Positions 17,215-26,112 of a stretch of DNA of 64,000 bases are shown here, in pieces; position 1 is the first letter of the stretch; each line of letters begins with the position of its first letter. The notes beneath the pieces were generated by a model. It was not told the origin of the DNA and ran no database searches. It saw only the letters and a list, made by a program, of their open reading frames with translations. A program made the position numbers and the translations under genes. Location of the stretch: assembly GCA_050737995.1 (NCBI GenBank), contig JBOHYR010000066.1:53478-117477 (forward strand), given 5' to 3'. The DNA is from 66-474 sp050737995 (GTDB taxonomy: Bacteria > Pseudomonadota > Gammaproteobacteria > Xanthomonadales > Rhodanobacteraceae).

Positions 17215-17909
17215 TGCGAATCCTTTTGGTGGAAGACGAAGCGCCTTTGCGCGAGACGCTGGCCGCACGCCTGAAACGCGACGGATTCGCGGTGGATGCC
17301 GCGGCCGACGGCGAGGAAGGTCTGTATCTCGGTCGCGAGGTCCCGTTCGATCTCGCGATCGTGGATCTCGGTCTGCCGAAGCTTTCCGGTATGGAACTCG
17401 TCGAGATCCTGCGCAAGGAAGGCCACAGCTATCCGATTCTGATCCTGACCGCGCGCTCATCCTGGCAGGACAAGGTGGAAGGACTGAAATTCGGCGCCGA
17501 CGATTATCTCGTCAAGCCGTTCCACGTCGAGGAACTGCTTGCGCGCATCAACGCGCTGGTGCGCCGTGCATCGGGTTGGGCCAAGCCGGTGTTGTCATGC
17601 GGGCCGGTGCGCCTCGATACCACCGCGCAGACGGTGACGGTAGAGGGCAGGCCCACCGACCTGACCAGCTACGAGTACAAGGTGCTCGAGTACCTGATGC
17701 TTCACGCTGGCGAACTGGTATCGAAAGCCGACCTGACCGAACACATCTACCAGCAGGATTTCGATCGCGATTCCAACGTTCTTGAAGTGTTCATCGGCCG
17801 TCTGCGGCGCAAACTCGATCCTGAAAGCAGTTTGAAGCCGATCGAAACCGTGCGCGGACGTGGCTATCGTTTCGCCATTGCACGCGACGAGACGGTTGCC
17901 GAAGAATAA
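17214..17909 (+). CDS. phoP: OmpR/PhoP-family response regulator
   Basis: The 231-aa response regulator has a receiver domain with the acidic pair in LLVEDEA, phosphoacceptor Asp51 (LAIVDLGLPKLSG), conserved Thr in ILTAR, and Lys in YLVKPF, followed by an OmpR-type winged helix (GPVRLDTTAQTV to GRGYRFAIA, with LTSYEYKVLEYLMLHAGELVSK). The wording DRDSNVLEVFIGRLRRKLD is characteristic of the PhoP/QseB group. AAGGAGG lies 5 nt before the ATG. Neighbours are a PepSY protein upstream and the matching kinase 88 nt downstream. Confidence 0.9.
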   Translation: MRILLVEDEAPLRETLAARLKRDGFAVDAAADGEEGLYLGREVPFDLAIVDLGLPKLSGMELVEILRKEGHSYPILILTARSSWQDKVEGLKFGADDYLVKPFHVEELLARINALVRRASGWAKPVLSCGPVRLDTTAQTVTVEGRPTDLTSYEYKVLEYLMLHAGELVSKADLTEHIYQQDFDRDSNVLEVFIGRLRRKLDPESSLKPIETVRGRGYRFAIARDETVAEE

Positions 17910-17997
17910 GCTGCTCGTCCCGCCGCTCCGAGTTGCACGAATACGCCACACACGGCGATCATGATCGCGGGTGTGACCGCGCAAGGGCCAAGGCCGG

Positions 17998-19401
17998 ATG
18001 GCTTCAGAGGACATCACTTCGCGCAGACCTCTTTCACTGGTCTCGCGGTCGACGATTGCCACCCTGCTGGTGCTGATCGGATTCCTGGGCGTCACCGGTT
18101 TCGCACTGGATCGTGCCTATGGTCAGGCGGCGTTGGCGGGAATGCGCGCGCGACTGCAAAGTTATGCCTATACCTATCTCGCCGGGATTGATTTCAGTGC
18201 GCGTTCCAATCGGATGATTCCGCCGGACTCGGCACCGCCAAATCCGGATTTCCTGCGCCCAGGCTCGGGTCTTTACGCTGTGATCGTGGGCCAGGACGGC
18301 CCCCCCTGGGAATCGCCCTCGGCGCTAGGCCGCGATCTGCCGTTTCACCAGTTGCTGGTGCCTGGCGTCACCCGTTTCGCAGGGCCGGTCGCAACCCAGG
18401 CCGGCCAGTTGTACGTGCTGAGCCAAGGCGTCGACTGGGTGCTGCAGGACCATAGCGGCTATCGACTCACGGTCTATATCGCCGAAAACGAAGGGTTATA
18501 CCAGGCCGGGCTGGCGGCGTATCGGCGCACCCTGTTCGGCTGGCTGGGCGCACTCGGGTTGGCATTGCTGGTGTTGCAACAGATTCTATTGCGCTGGAGC
18601 CTCTCGCCGCTGAGACGCGTGGCGCGAGACCTCGCCAGAATCGAGCGCGGCAACGCCGAGAGGCTGGGTGGACCCTATCCACGTGAGGTGTCGGTGTTGA
18701 CGCGTGGCCTGAACCGCTTCATCGAGAGTGAACGCGAACACCTGAAGCGGTACCGCAACACGCTCGATGACCTGGCGCACAGCCTCAAGACGCCGCTGGC
18801 GGTGGCGCGATCTCGGTTGGAATCAGGCGACAGCGAAGCGGATATCCGCGATGAACTCATGTCGCAGGTGCAGCACATGGACCAGATCGTCGCGTACCAG
18901 CTCGCGCGCGCCAAGATGTCAGGCCATTCCACCTTTGCCGCGCCGATCCCGGTGCAAAATCACGCCGAGGCGGTCGTGCGCAGCCTGGAACGCGTGTATG
19001 CCGGCAAGAAAGTCCTGTGCGAGTTCGATATCGACGAGGGCACGAATTTCTTCGGCGAAGAAGGTGACTTGCTGGAGTTGCTTGGCAACCTGCTGGAGAA
19101 CGCGTTCAAGTGGGCCAATCACCGTGTACTGTTGAGTGTGAAGAAACTTGCCCCGGAAAATCCAAGGGCATGGCGCCTCGGCCTGGACATCCGTGTCGAA
19201 GACGACGGCCCCGGGATTCCGCCAGAACAATTGGAGCAGGTGCTGCAACGGGGTGTGCGTGGCGACGAGCGCGTGCAGGGTCACGGCATCGGGCTTGCCA
19301 TCGTCGAGGACATCGTGCGTTCGTATAGCGGCACACTGCAGGTGGATCGCTCCGCCGAACTGGGCGGCGCGTGCTTCCACGTGAGCATCACAGAAACGTG
19401 A
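17998..19401 (+). CDS. phoQ: PhoQ-like sensor histidine kinase
   Basis: The 467-aa inner-membrane kinase has one membrane helix at about residues 20-40, a periplasmic sensor region, a second helix at about 177-197, a HAMP-like linker (RRVARDLARIERGN), the phospho-acceptor H-box DDLAHSLKTPL with His261, the N-box GNLLENAFKWA (about 364-374), and ATP-lid motifs DDGPGIP and GHGIGLAIV. The sensor is not conserved enough to name the signal; PhoQ homologues sense low Mg2+, antimicrobial peptides or acid. It forms a unit with the response regulator and PepSY genes. Confidence 0.88.
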   Translation: MASEDITSRRPLSLVSRSTIATLLVLIGFLGVTGFALDRAYGQAALAGMRARLQSYAYTYLAGIDFSARSNRMIPPDSAPPNPDFLRPGSGLYAVIVGQDGPPWESPSALGRDLPFHQLLVPGVTRFAGPVATQAGQLYVLSQGVDWVLQDHSGYRLTVYIAENEGLYQAGLAAYRRTLFGWLGALGLALLVLQQILLRWSLSPLRRVARDLARIERGNAERLGGPYPREVSVLTRGLNRFIESEREHLKRYRNTLDDLAHSLKTPLAVARSRLESGDSEADIRDELMSQVQHMDQIVAYQLARAKMSGHSTFAAPIPVQNHAEAVVRSLERVYAGKKVLCEFDIDEGTNFFGEEGDLLELLGNLLENAFKWANHRVLLSVKKLAPENPRAWRLGLDIRVEDDGPGIPPEQLEQVLQRGVRGDERVQGHGIGLAIVEDIVRSYSGTLQVDRSAELGGACFHVSITET

Positions 19402-19414
19402 GTCCGGAGGCTGG

Positions 19415-19789
19415 TTACTGGATGGAACCCGGGAGCAGTGACTGCCAAGATGCGGAGCTGGGAGCAGTCGTAGGCTTGGCCGTCCCGCCGCGGGGCTTGT
19501 TGCTTGCCGATGTCCGGTGGATGGGCCGTGCTGCGTTCGATGGCGCTGGCGTGGACCCGGCGTGGGGCATCGCTGGCGGGGTACCGGAAGAATCATCCTC
19601 GCTGGCTTCAGCAACGTCGAGTTTCGGCATCGCGCCCGTTGGCGCGGTATGCGCCTGCGCGTCGGGTAGCTGCGGCGCACCGTTTTCTGAAGCAAGCAGC
19701 GGGCGATTCGGGCCATAATCAAGCGCTGCCGCAACGAGCGGCAACGCCCCCAAAATCAACGCCGTCAGCAACAACGACAGGTGTTTCAT
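19415..19789 (-). CDS. Small exported protein, unknown
   Basis: From the ATG at 19789 the product is 124 residues with a good signal peptide (MKHLSLLLTALILGALPLVAAA) followed by a Pro/Ala/Ser/Thr-rich, probably disordered chain. No domain is recognised. It converges with phoQ (13 nt between stops) and is divergent from birA. The frame stays open upstream to 20170, but that part runs antisense to birA and is not expected to be translated. Confidence 0.6.
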   Translation of the reverse strand: MKHLSLLLTALILGALPLVAAALDYGPNRPLLASENGAPQLPDAQAHTAPTGAMPKLDVAEASEDDSSGTPPAMPHAGSTPAPSNAARPIHRTSASNKPRGGTAKPTTAPSSASWQSLLPGSIQ

Positions 19790-19809
19790 GACAGCCCCCG
19801 AGACAGCGC

Positions 19810-20853
19810 ATGCCGGATGCCCATATTGACACATCCCTCCAGCGGTCGCCACAGACCCTCGTGGTGTCCGGTTTGACGCCGTCGGCGATGCCATCAGTGG
19901 TGCATCTGCTGGCTTCCGGAGCTTCGCTCGCCGGACCGGATCTGGCCCGGCGGCTGGGCATTTCGCGGGCTGCGGTCTGGAAACAGATCGACGTGTTGCG
20001 GCACGCCGGTCTCGAAGTGATGTCGGATGCGCGCGGCTACCGGCTTCAGAGGCGACTCGACCTGCTGGACGTGGAACAGATCCGCGCGGACCTGTCCTCT
20101 GCGCTGCGGCGCCAGGTCGGCCAGATCGAAAACCATTGGCGACTCGATTCGACCTCCAACGAACTGGCACGGCGGGCGGCGAGCTTGCCCGACCTGTCCT
20201 TCGTGTTCGCAGACTGGCAACAGGCAGGGCGCGGTCGGCGTGGCCGGCAGTGGCTTTCGCCCCCGGCCAGCAATCTCCAGTTTTCCTGTCTGAAACGTTT
20301 CAACGGCAGCTACGCGGCGCTATCTGGGCTGTCGCTAGCCGTGGGCATCGCCGCGGTCCGGGCGCTGGAGTCCTGCGGTGTCGGGGGTGTCGCCCTGAAG
20401 TGGCCGAACGACCTGGTGCACCACGGTGCGAAACTCGGCGGTATTCTGGTCGAACTGGGTGGTGAGTTCATGGGGCCGTGCTACGCGATCATCGGAATCG
20501 GGATCAACATGTATCTGCCCGAGGTAATGCGCCGCACGCTGGATAAGCCGAGTGTGGACTTGACCGAGCTGTGCGGTGGCGCAGTGCCGACGCGCAATGA
20601 ACTGGCGGGTGCGTTGATCGCGCGGCTGGCCGTGGAACTGGAGGCGTTCGACCAATCCGGATTTTCCGCCTTTGCGGAAACATGGGCAGCACGCGACGCA
20701 CTGGCCGGGCGCCGCGTCCGCATTGAGCAAGCGCGCGGCCACTTCGATGATGGGATTGCTGAGGGCGTCGATGCGCGTGGGGCCTTGCGGGTGCGCACCG
20801 CGGCGGGGCTGTGCAGCATCGATAGTGGCGAAGTGACGGTGCGACCAGCGTGA
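19810..20853 (+). CDS. birA: Bifunctional biotin ligase / biotin operon repressor
   Basis: The protein attaches biotin to acetyl-CoA carboxylase and represses biotin genes. An N-terminal winged helix (LARRLGISRAAVWKQIDVLRHAGLEV) precedes the ligase domain with the biotinyl-AMP loop GRGRRGRQWLSP, KWPNDLV and GILVE. As given it has 347 residues; the E. coli protein begins closer to the ATG at 19888 (MPSVVHLLASGASLAG), which would give 321 residues, and a GTG at 19861 is a third choice. None has a strong ribosome site. The stop overlaps the GTG of coaX. Confidence 0.93.
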   Translation: MPDAHIDTSLQRSPQTLVVSGLTPSAMPSVVHLLASGASLAGPDLARRLGISRAAVWKQIDVLRHAGLEVMSDARGYRLQRRLDLLDVEQIRADLSSALRRQVGQIENHWRLDSTSNELARRAASLPDLSFVFADWQQAGRGRRGRQWLSPPASNLQFSCLKRFNGSYAALSGLSLAVGIAAVRALESCGVGGVALKWPNDLVHHGAKLGGILVELGGEFMGPCYAIIGIGINMYLPEVMRRTLDKPSVDLTELCGGAVPTRNELAGALIARLAVELEAFDQSGFSAFAETWAARDALAGRRVRIEQARGHFDDGIAEGVDARGALRVRTAAGLCSIDSGEVTVRPA

Positions 20854-21632
20854 GCGTGTGGCCAATGGAAACATGGTTGCTGGATCTCGGCAACTCGCGC
20901 GCAAAGCTGGCTCGCCTGGAACGGACCGCGCTGATCGACATTGCTGCGCTGGATTGGGCAGGACGCGATTTCGCCCCGGCATTGCGCGGCGTGTTGGATG
21001 CCTGGCCACGGCCGGATCGCATCCTGGTGGCGTCGGTGGCTCCGGCGACGTGTAACAAGGTTTTGCAGGAGTGTCTGCCGAGTGGCCCAAGCATTCGGGT
21101 GGAATGGCTGCGTTCGCCTCGCCAGGCTTGTGGTGTTCGCAATCGTTACGCGAAACCGGAACGGCTCGGCATCGACCGTTTTCTTTCCATGGTGGCCGTG
21201 CGTGCGCGGGCGGCCGGCACGGGCATGGTGGTCGGCTGCGGTACCGCTTTGACGCTGGATGCCATCGCCGCAGACGGCGACCACGCAGCGGGCCTGACTG
21301 CGCTGTCGCCAACGCGAATGCTGGAAGCCTTGGACAGCGACACGGCGATCGCCGACACCAATCCGGATGCGTTCCATGGCCATGGCGGTGACGATACGGC
21401 GGCCGCGTTGCGGGCAGGGTGCTGGGCTGCGGCGGGCGCGTTGGTCGAATGGTTTGCGACACGCCAGAGAGCAGTGTTCGGTGAGGCGCCTGTCTGGCTG
21501 CATGGTGGCTGGGCGGATCCGTTAGCAGAGTGGCTGGCACGCGACGGGTTTGTCGTGGAGGTACTCGAATACGCTGTACTGCATGGGCTGGCGGTATGGG
21601 CCAAAGTGCGAGATATGGAACATGCGACGTAG
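20850..21632 (+). CDS. coaX: Type III pantothenate kinase (housekeeping copy)
   Basis: The 260-aa enzyme carries out the first step of coenzyme A synthesis. It shows the three type III signatures: DLGNSRAK near the N-terminus (phosphate), PERLGIDR (about residues 104-111) and CGTALTLD (about 130-137). The usual Asp before x-G-T-A is Gly here (VVGCGTA). It starts with GTG and overlaps birA by 4 nt (GTGA); birA-coaX pairing is common in this order. A second, divergent copy lies at 58967-59770. Confidence 0.93.
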   Translation: MSVWPMETWLLDLGNSRAKLARLERTALIDIAALDWAGRDFAPALRGVLDAWPRPDRILVASVAPATCNKVLQECLPSGPSIRVEWLRSPRQACGVRNRYAKPERLGIDRFLSMVAVRARAAGTGMVVGCGTALTLDAIAADGDHAAGLTALSPTRMLEALDSDTAIADTNPDAFHGHGGDDTAAALRAGCWAAAGALVEWFATRQRAVFGEAPVWLHGGWADPLAEWLARDGFVVEVLEYAVLHGLAVWAKVRDMEHAT

Positions 21633-21676
21633 AATCCCCAACACGCGACGGTCGCAATGCCATTCATGGGAGCCTG

Positions 21677-22363
21677 ATGTTCGTTCGCCTCTTGTTCCTG
21701 TTGCTGCTGGCGCTTAACGTTGGTGCAGGCGCGTGGCTGCTGTTCGGCCGTGCGCCCGCGGCGTCGTTCCCGCCGGCAACGGATCCCGGCGTACCCGAGT
21801 TGCGTCTGTGGTCGGAGAGGACGAAGGCCATGGGTCGTGCCGGGTCGGCAGCCAGCGCAATGTCCCTTGCGCCATCCGTTGCGTCGACCGCCGCACCGCT
21901 TACCTCGGATTCCTGCATGACCCTCGGCCCTTTCATGACCACCGTCGACATGCGTGCTGCGATGCAAACCCTGTCGCCACACGTTGCCCGCATCCAGTAT
22001 CGCGAGGAACAGGTGAGCCGTTCGCACGGCTACTGGGTCTACCTGCCCGCGGCAGCAAGCCGCGAGGCGGCGCTGGACGACGCGCGCCAGCTCTCTGCCA
22101 AGGACATCCACGATTACTACGTCGTCACCGCGGGCGATTCCCAGAACACGATCTCGCTCGGCTTGTTCAACGACGAAGGCAATGCGAACAAGCGCGTTGC
22201 GACGCTGTTGGAAAAAGGGTTCCCAGCCAAGGTCGAGCAACGCGTCGACACCGAGCCCGCATACTGGCTGGATTACGCGACGCCGACAGGCAGCGCGTTC
22301 GACTGGCAGGCGTGGCTGCCCGGCCGCAACGACCTGCAATCGAAATCAATCGATTGCTTTTGA
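21677..22363 (+). CDS. SPOR-domain membrane protein
   Basis: The 228-aa product has an N-terminal membrane segment (FVRLLFLLLLALNVGAGAWLLF) and then a periplasmic part with a SPOR-like module: CMTLGPFMTTVDMRAAMQTL, HGYWVYLPAAASREAALDDARQLSAKDIHDYYVV, and ISLGLFNDEGNANKRVATLLEKGFPA. SPOR domains bind denuded septal peptidoglycan. The gene follows coaX by 44 nt and probably belongs to the birA-coaX unit. No division partner is encoded nearby. Confidence 0.8.
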   Translation: MFVRLLFLLLLALNVGAGAWLLFGRAPAASFPPATDPGVPELRLWSERTKAMGRAGSAASAMSLAPSVASTAAPLTSDSCMTLGPFMTTVDMRAAMQTLSPHVARIQYREEQVSRSHGYWVYLPAAASREAALDDARQLSAKDIHDYYVVTAGDSQNTISLGLFNDEGNANKRVATLLEKGFPAKVEQRVDTEPAYWLDYATPTGSAFDWQAWLPGRNDLQSKSIDCF

Positions 22364-22400
22364 TCCCCGTTATCGCGTCGTGCGATGATGGCGCCGGCGT

Positions 22401-22473
22401 GCCGGCATAGCTCAGTTGGTAGAGCAACCGCCTTGTAAGCGGTAGGTCGTCTGTTCGAGTCAGACTGCCGGCA
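22401..22473 (+). tRNA. tRNA-Thr (anticodon TGT)
   Basis: Complete cloverleaf: acceptor arms GCCGGCA (22401-22407) and TGCCGGC (22466-22472), D-arm GCTCAGTTGGTAGAGC, anticodon stem ACCGC/GCGGT around loop CTTGTAA (anticodon TGT, decoding ACA), and T-arm GTCTGTTCGAGTCAGAC. No CCA is encoded directly after the discriminator base. Confidence 0.95.
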
Positions 22474-22509
22474 TCACACGGATACCCCGGCGGTACGGAC
22501 AGATGAGCG

Positions 22510-22851
22510 ATGGCGGCTGAATTGGATCCTCGCGAAGTGGCGTTCCAGGCGCAAATCGAGGCGCTGCGCCGGCATTTTATGCAAGAGTTGCCCGAGCGCC
22601 GCGCGGCGCTGGCTGCCGCCTGGAACGATTGCGCCAACGCTGGCGATGAAGCGCCGTGGCAGCGCCTGCGAGATGTTGCGCACAAGCTGTCGGGGTCGGC
22701 GCCGTGTTATGGGCTCGATGCTATCGGCAACATGGCCCGCGATCTGGACAAGCTGCTTTCCGGGCGCGCTCCGTGCCGCGAGCGAGCTGCGGTCGAAGTC
22801 GCCGTCACGGCGCTGGTTGTGGCGCTGGACGTGGCGATCGGGTCAACGTAA
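22510..22851 (+). CDS. Histidine phosphotransfer (Hpt) domain protein
   Basis: The 113-aa stand-alone Hpt protein carries the phospho-acceptor His58 in the canonical context DVAHKLSGSAPCYGL, in a four-helix-bundle-like sequence. Such proteins relay phosphate between a hybrid kinase and a response regulator. No partner is encoded next to it; the PAS-GGDEF protein 1.4 kb downstream lacks a receiver domain. Ribosome site is weak. Confidence 0.82.
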   Translation: MAAELDPREVAFQAQIEALRRHFMQELPERRAALAAAWNDCANAGDEAPWQRLRDVAHKLSGSAPCYGLDAIGNMARDLDKLLSGRAPCRERAAVEVAVTALVVALDVAIGST

Positions 22852-22923
22852 CGCTGCGGGTGGTGGCAGCCGTGACCGCCGGTTATGCTTGTGTGTTCGA
22901 GCGCAAGCTTCGGGTGACGGAAC

Positions 22924-23847
22924 GTGGTGACCAAGGCAAAATCGATTTCCCTGATCGGCGCGCCCACCGACATCGGCGCGTCGGATCGCGGCTCTTCGAT
23001 GGGTCCGGAGGCCTTGCGTGTGGCCGGATTGCCTGAGGCGCTTGCGGCGCGCGGGCTTGATGTCGTCGATCGCGGCAATGTTTCCGGGCCGCCCAATCCG
23101 TGGCAGCCCCCGCACGATGGTTACCGGCATTTTGATGAAGTCGTCGCCTGGAACCAGGCAGTGATGCAGGCCGAACTGGCCGAGCTCGAGGGCGGTCGGA
23201 TGCCGATCCTGATGGGCGGCGATCATTGCTTGGGCATCGGCTCGATCAGCGCGGTCGCCCGGTATTGCCGGGAACGCGATCGCAAACTGCGTGTGTTCTG
23301 GCTGGATGCCCACTCCGATTTCAACACCTCCGAAATCAGCCCCTCGGGCAACATCCACGGCATGCCCGTCGCGTGCCTTTGCGGGCTCGGTCCGCGCGAG
23401 CTGACCGAGATGAACGGCACGGTCTCTGCGCTCACGGCCGACATGATTCGCCAGATCGGCATCCGCTCGGTCGATCCGAACGAGAAGAGGCTGGTCCACC
23501 AGGCGGGTCTCGAAATCTTTGACATGCGCTACATCGATGAGGTCGGGATGAAGCGGGTCATGGAGGAATCGCTGGGAGGCCTCGACCGGAACACCCACCT
23601 GCATGTCAGTTTCGACGTCGATTTCCTCGACCCGTCGATCGCGCCGGCGGTCGGGACCACGGTGCTGGGCGGTCCGAGCTACCGTGAGGCGCAGCTTTGC
23701 ATGGAGATGATCGCGGATACGGGATTGGCGGCTTCGCTTGACATCATGGAGTTGAATCCGGCGCTGGACGAACGCAATCGCACCGCCGAACTGGTGGTGG
23801 ATCTCGTGGAAAGCCTGTTCGGAAAATCGACCCTGATGCGGACCTAG
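22924..23847 (+). CDS. rocF: Arginase
   Basis: The 307-aa ureohydrolase converts arginine to ornithine and urea. Manganese-site motifs are all present: GGDHCLGIGS, WLDAHSDFNT (DAHxD) and SFDVDFLDPSIAPAVGT (DxDxxDP). The beginning (SLIGAPTDIGASDRGSSMGPEALR) is arginase- rather than agmatinase-like. It starts at one of two adjacent GTG codons (22924 or 22927). No other arginine catabolism gene is adjacent. Confidence 0.92.
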   Translation: MVTKAKSISLIGAPTDIGASDRGSSMGPEALRVAGLPEALAARGLDVVDRGNVSGPPNPWQPPHDGYRHFDEVVAWNQAVMQAELAELEGGRMPILMGGDHCLGIGSISAVARYCRERDRKLRVFWLDAHSDFNTSEISPSGNIHGMPVACLCGLGPRELTEMNGTVSALTADMIRQIGIRSVDPNEKRLVHQAGLEIFDMRYIDEVGMKRVMEESLGGLDRNTHLHVSFDVDFLDPSIAPAVGTTVLGGPSYREAQLCMEMIADTGLAASLDIMELNPALDERNRTAELVVDLVESLFGKSTLMRT

Positions 23848-24219
23848 GACTCTTTGATCGGTTTCTGCGCGAATGCTTCCCAACGCGCTCTTTATCCGCT
23901 CGCTGGAACCACCCTGTTCGTTCGCAATTCCTCGTTGCGGTGGTTTGACATACAAGCAGCCTGTCTGCCCCGGCGCGCTTCGATTTGCGAGCAGACGGGA
24001 ACGGGGGTGACACCTACGTGGGGGCCAACCGGAGCACTTTTGCAGCGTCAGAATGTGCCGCTATGCGTCCCGGTATGAGACGCGCGTCAACAATCAGTTG
24101 TTCATCTGGTCAACAACTGTCACGCGAGCATGGACGGTGCACGTGCGAGCACGCCTCTTGCACCAGACGCTCCGGCATCGCAATGGTCGCGGTGCACGGA
24201 TCGCGCTCAAGGAGGCGTC
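23848..24219. other. Intergenic stretch with small palindromes
   Basis: The 372 nt before the PAS-GGDEF gene hold no supported coding sequence. AACAATCAGTTGTT (about 24090-24103) is a palindrome and the related GTCAACAACTG follows about 10 nt later, so a repressor or activator could bind here. An in-frame upstream extension of the next gene exists from 24130 but lacks a ribosome site. Confidence 0.4.
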
Positions 24220-26034
24220 GTGGCGGCAAACAGGGGACAACTCGGCATTCTCGCAGCCATTCCAGGCGCACGTGCATCGCTGCGCTGGCACGGATGGCTC
24301 GGGATCGCGTTGTTGGTGATTCCGGCGGTCTTTTTGGCCGTACTGGCGGAAACTGGTGGCAACCTCGCGCTGGCTGACAACGTGGGATTCCTGCTGGCGG
24401 CGCTCGGGGTATTGGCGCTGACGGGAACCGGCGTTTTGCTGATATTGATCCTCGCTGGCCTGCGCCGGGTTACGGAATTGGCCCAATTGCTTTGCGAGCG
24501 CAGCCACGATCCCGTATTTGTCAAGGACGCCGGACACCGCTATCGATTCCTCAATGAGGCTGCGGCGGCACTGCTCGAGCGTCGAGCGGCGGACGTGGTC
24601 GGGCGGTCCGATAGCGAACTCCAGCCCGGTGCGGAAGCGCTGGCCTACGAAGAAAACGACCGCGTTTGCCTGGATCGCGACCTGCCCACAATGTTTCGCG
24701 AGTCACAAAAGATCGCCGGCGGCGGTGAGCGCATTTTCCTGGTCTCCAAATACCCCATACACGACACGCGTGGCAGAAACACGGGGTTGGTCGGGTCGGC
24801 ACGCAACATCACGGACGAGCTTGAACTGCAGCGAATGGTTCGTAGACGCGCAGACGAACAGCGCGTGTGGTTCGACCAGAATCCGCTACCGGTGGTGATA
24901 TTCGCCAGTTCCAGCTTGCGCATCATCAAGGCCAATGCGGCGGCCGAACAATGTTATGGCCATGGTCGCCAGAGCTTGCAACAGATGCACCTGCCAGAAT
25001 TGTTTACCGAGGCGGAGGCGGACCGTTTGCGCGCCTATCTGCGTGACGACGGGCGTGTCATCCCGCCGGGTAGCGTCGGCTGGCGCCATCGTCGCGCCAC
25101 GGGTGAGGCGTTCGATGCGCTCACGGATATCGGCAATCTCCTGCACGAGGATATCCCTGCGCGCGTCATGATGGTGCGGGACGTGTCCGCGGAAAACGCC
25201 ATGAAGCACGCGATGAACGATTGCGCGACACGCTACGAAGACCTCGTGGAATCGGGTCTATCGATGGTTTGGATGCACGATCTGGACGGACGCCTGCTCA
25301 GGGTCAATACCGCGATGGCGCATGCGCTGGGCTACGAACGCGAGGAAATGGTCGGACGGCCGCTCGTCGACTTCATTGCCGAGGAAGCGCAGGAAACATG
25401 GAACGACTACATGAACCGTACCCATAGCCTCAGGCGTGACGCTGGCGTGTTGCATTTCGTGTCGCGCAATGGCGAGCGGAGAGTGTGGCAGTACCAGTTC
25501 GTCTGCTACCCGGATGCCGAGCCGACACCGTATGTCCTTGGTGCCGCGCAGGATGTGACCTTGCGGCACCGCTACGAGTCGCGCCTGCGGGAGCAGAACC
25601 AACGCGACACCCTCACCGGTTGCCGCACTCGCCGATTCCTGGACGCCTTCGCGCTGCAGGCCGCACACGACCAGGTTTGGGGTTGCGTGGTGGTCGACAT
25701 CGACTACTTTCGACAGTTGAACGCCAGCGAAGGTCGGGCTCGCGGTGACGCGTTGTTGCGCGAGATGGCAACGTTGCTCGACAACAACGCGGGTTCGAGC
25801 GACATTGTCGTGCGGATGGGTGCTGACGAGTTCGCGGTGGTGATGCCGAACGCGACCGAAAACACTGCGCGCGAACTGGCAGAGCGGCTTGGCGTAGCTT
25901 CGCGTGATGGCATGCCGGCGGTATTTTCGCTGGGCTGGGCGATTCGCGAATCCGAAGAACCGCTGGAATCGACCCTGAGACGTGCAGACAAGATGCTGCT
26001 GCGTGCGAAGATCCAGGAGTGCGGCTCGGTTTAG
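24220..26034 (+). CDS. Membrane PAS-PAS-PAS-GGDEF protein with a GADEF active-site motif
   Basis: The start is the GTG at 24220, preceded by the strong site AAGGAGG (24209-24215), giving 604 residues. Two membrane helices (about residues 25-45 and 57-80) are followed by three PAS-type modules (from RSHDPVFVKDAGHRYRFLN, from WFDQNPLPVVIFASSS and from YEDLVESGLSMVWMHD) and a C-terminal GGDEF domain starting at RDTLTGCRTRRFLD. GGDEF domains make cyclic di-GMP, but here the signature reads RMGADEF, Ala replacing the second Gly, and the RxxD inhibitory site upstream is missing its Arg (GSSD). The protein could be a weak cyclase or a GTP-responsive/degenerate sensor. Confidence 0.85.
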   Translation: MAANRGQLGILAAIPGARASLRWHGWLGIALLVIPAVFLAVLAETGGNLALADNVGFLLAALGVLALTGTGVLLILILAGLRRVTELAQLLCERSHDPVFVKDAGHRYRFLNEAAAALLERRAADVVGRSDSELQPGAEALAYEENDRVCLDRDLPTMFRESQKIAGGGERIFLVSKYPIHDTRGRNTGLVGSARNITDELELQRMVRRRADEQRVWFDQNPLPVVIFASSSLRIIKANAAAEQCYGHGRQSLQQMHLPELFTEAEADRLRAYLRDDGRVIPPGSVGWRHRRATGEAFDALTDIGNLLHEDIPARVMMVRDVSAENAMKHAMNDCATRYEDLVESGLSMVWMHDLDGRLLRVNTAMAHALGYEREEMVGRPLVDFIAEEAQETWNDYMNRTHSLRRDAGVLHFVSRNGERRVWQYQFVCYPDAEPTPYVLGAAQDVTLRHRYESRLREQNQRDTLTGCRTRRFLDAFALQAAHDQVWGCVVVDIDYFRQLNASEGRARGDALLREMATLLDNNAGSSDIVVRMGADEFAVVMPNATENTARELAERLGVASRDGMPAVFSLGWAIRESEEPLESTLRRADKMLLRAKIQECGSV

Positions 26035-26112
26035 ATTGCACAGCAGCATGGTCGCGCTTAGCATTGGCGGTTTGGCCTGCCACGCGCGCAGGCACGCGGA
26101 GTCGGGCAGTCG

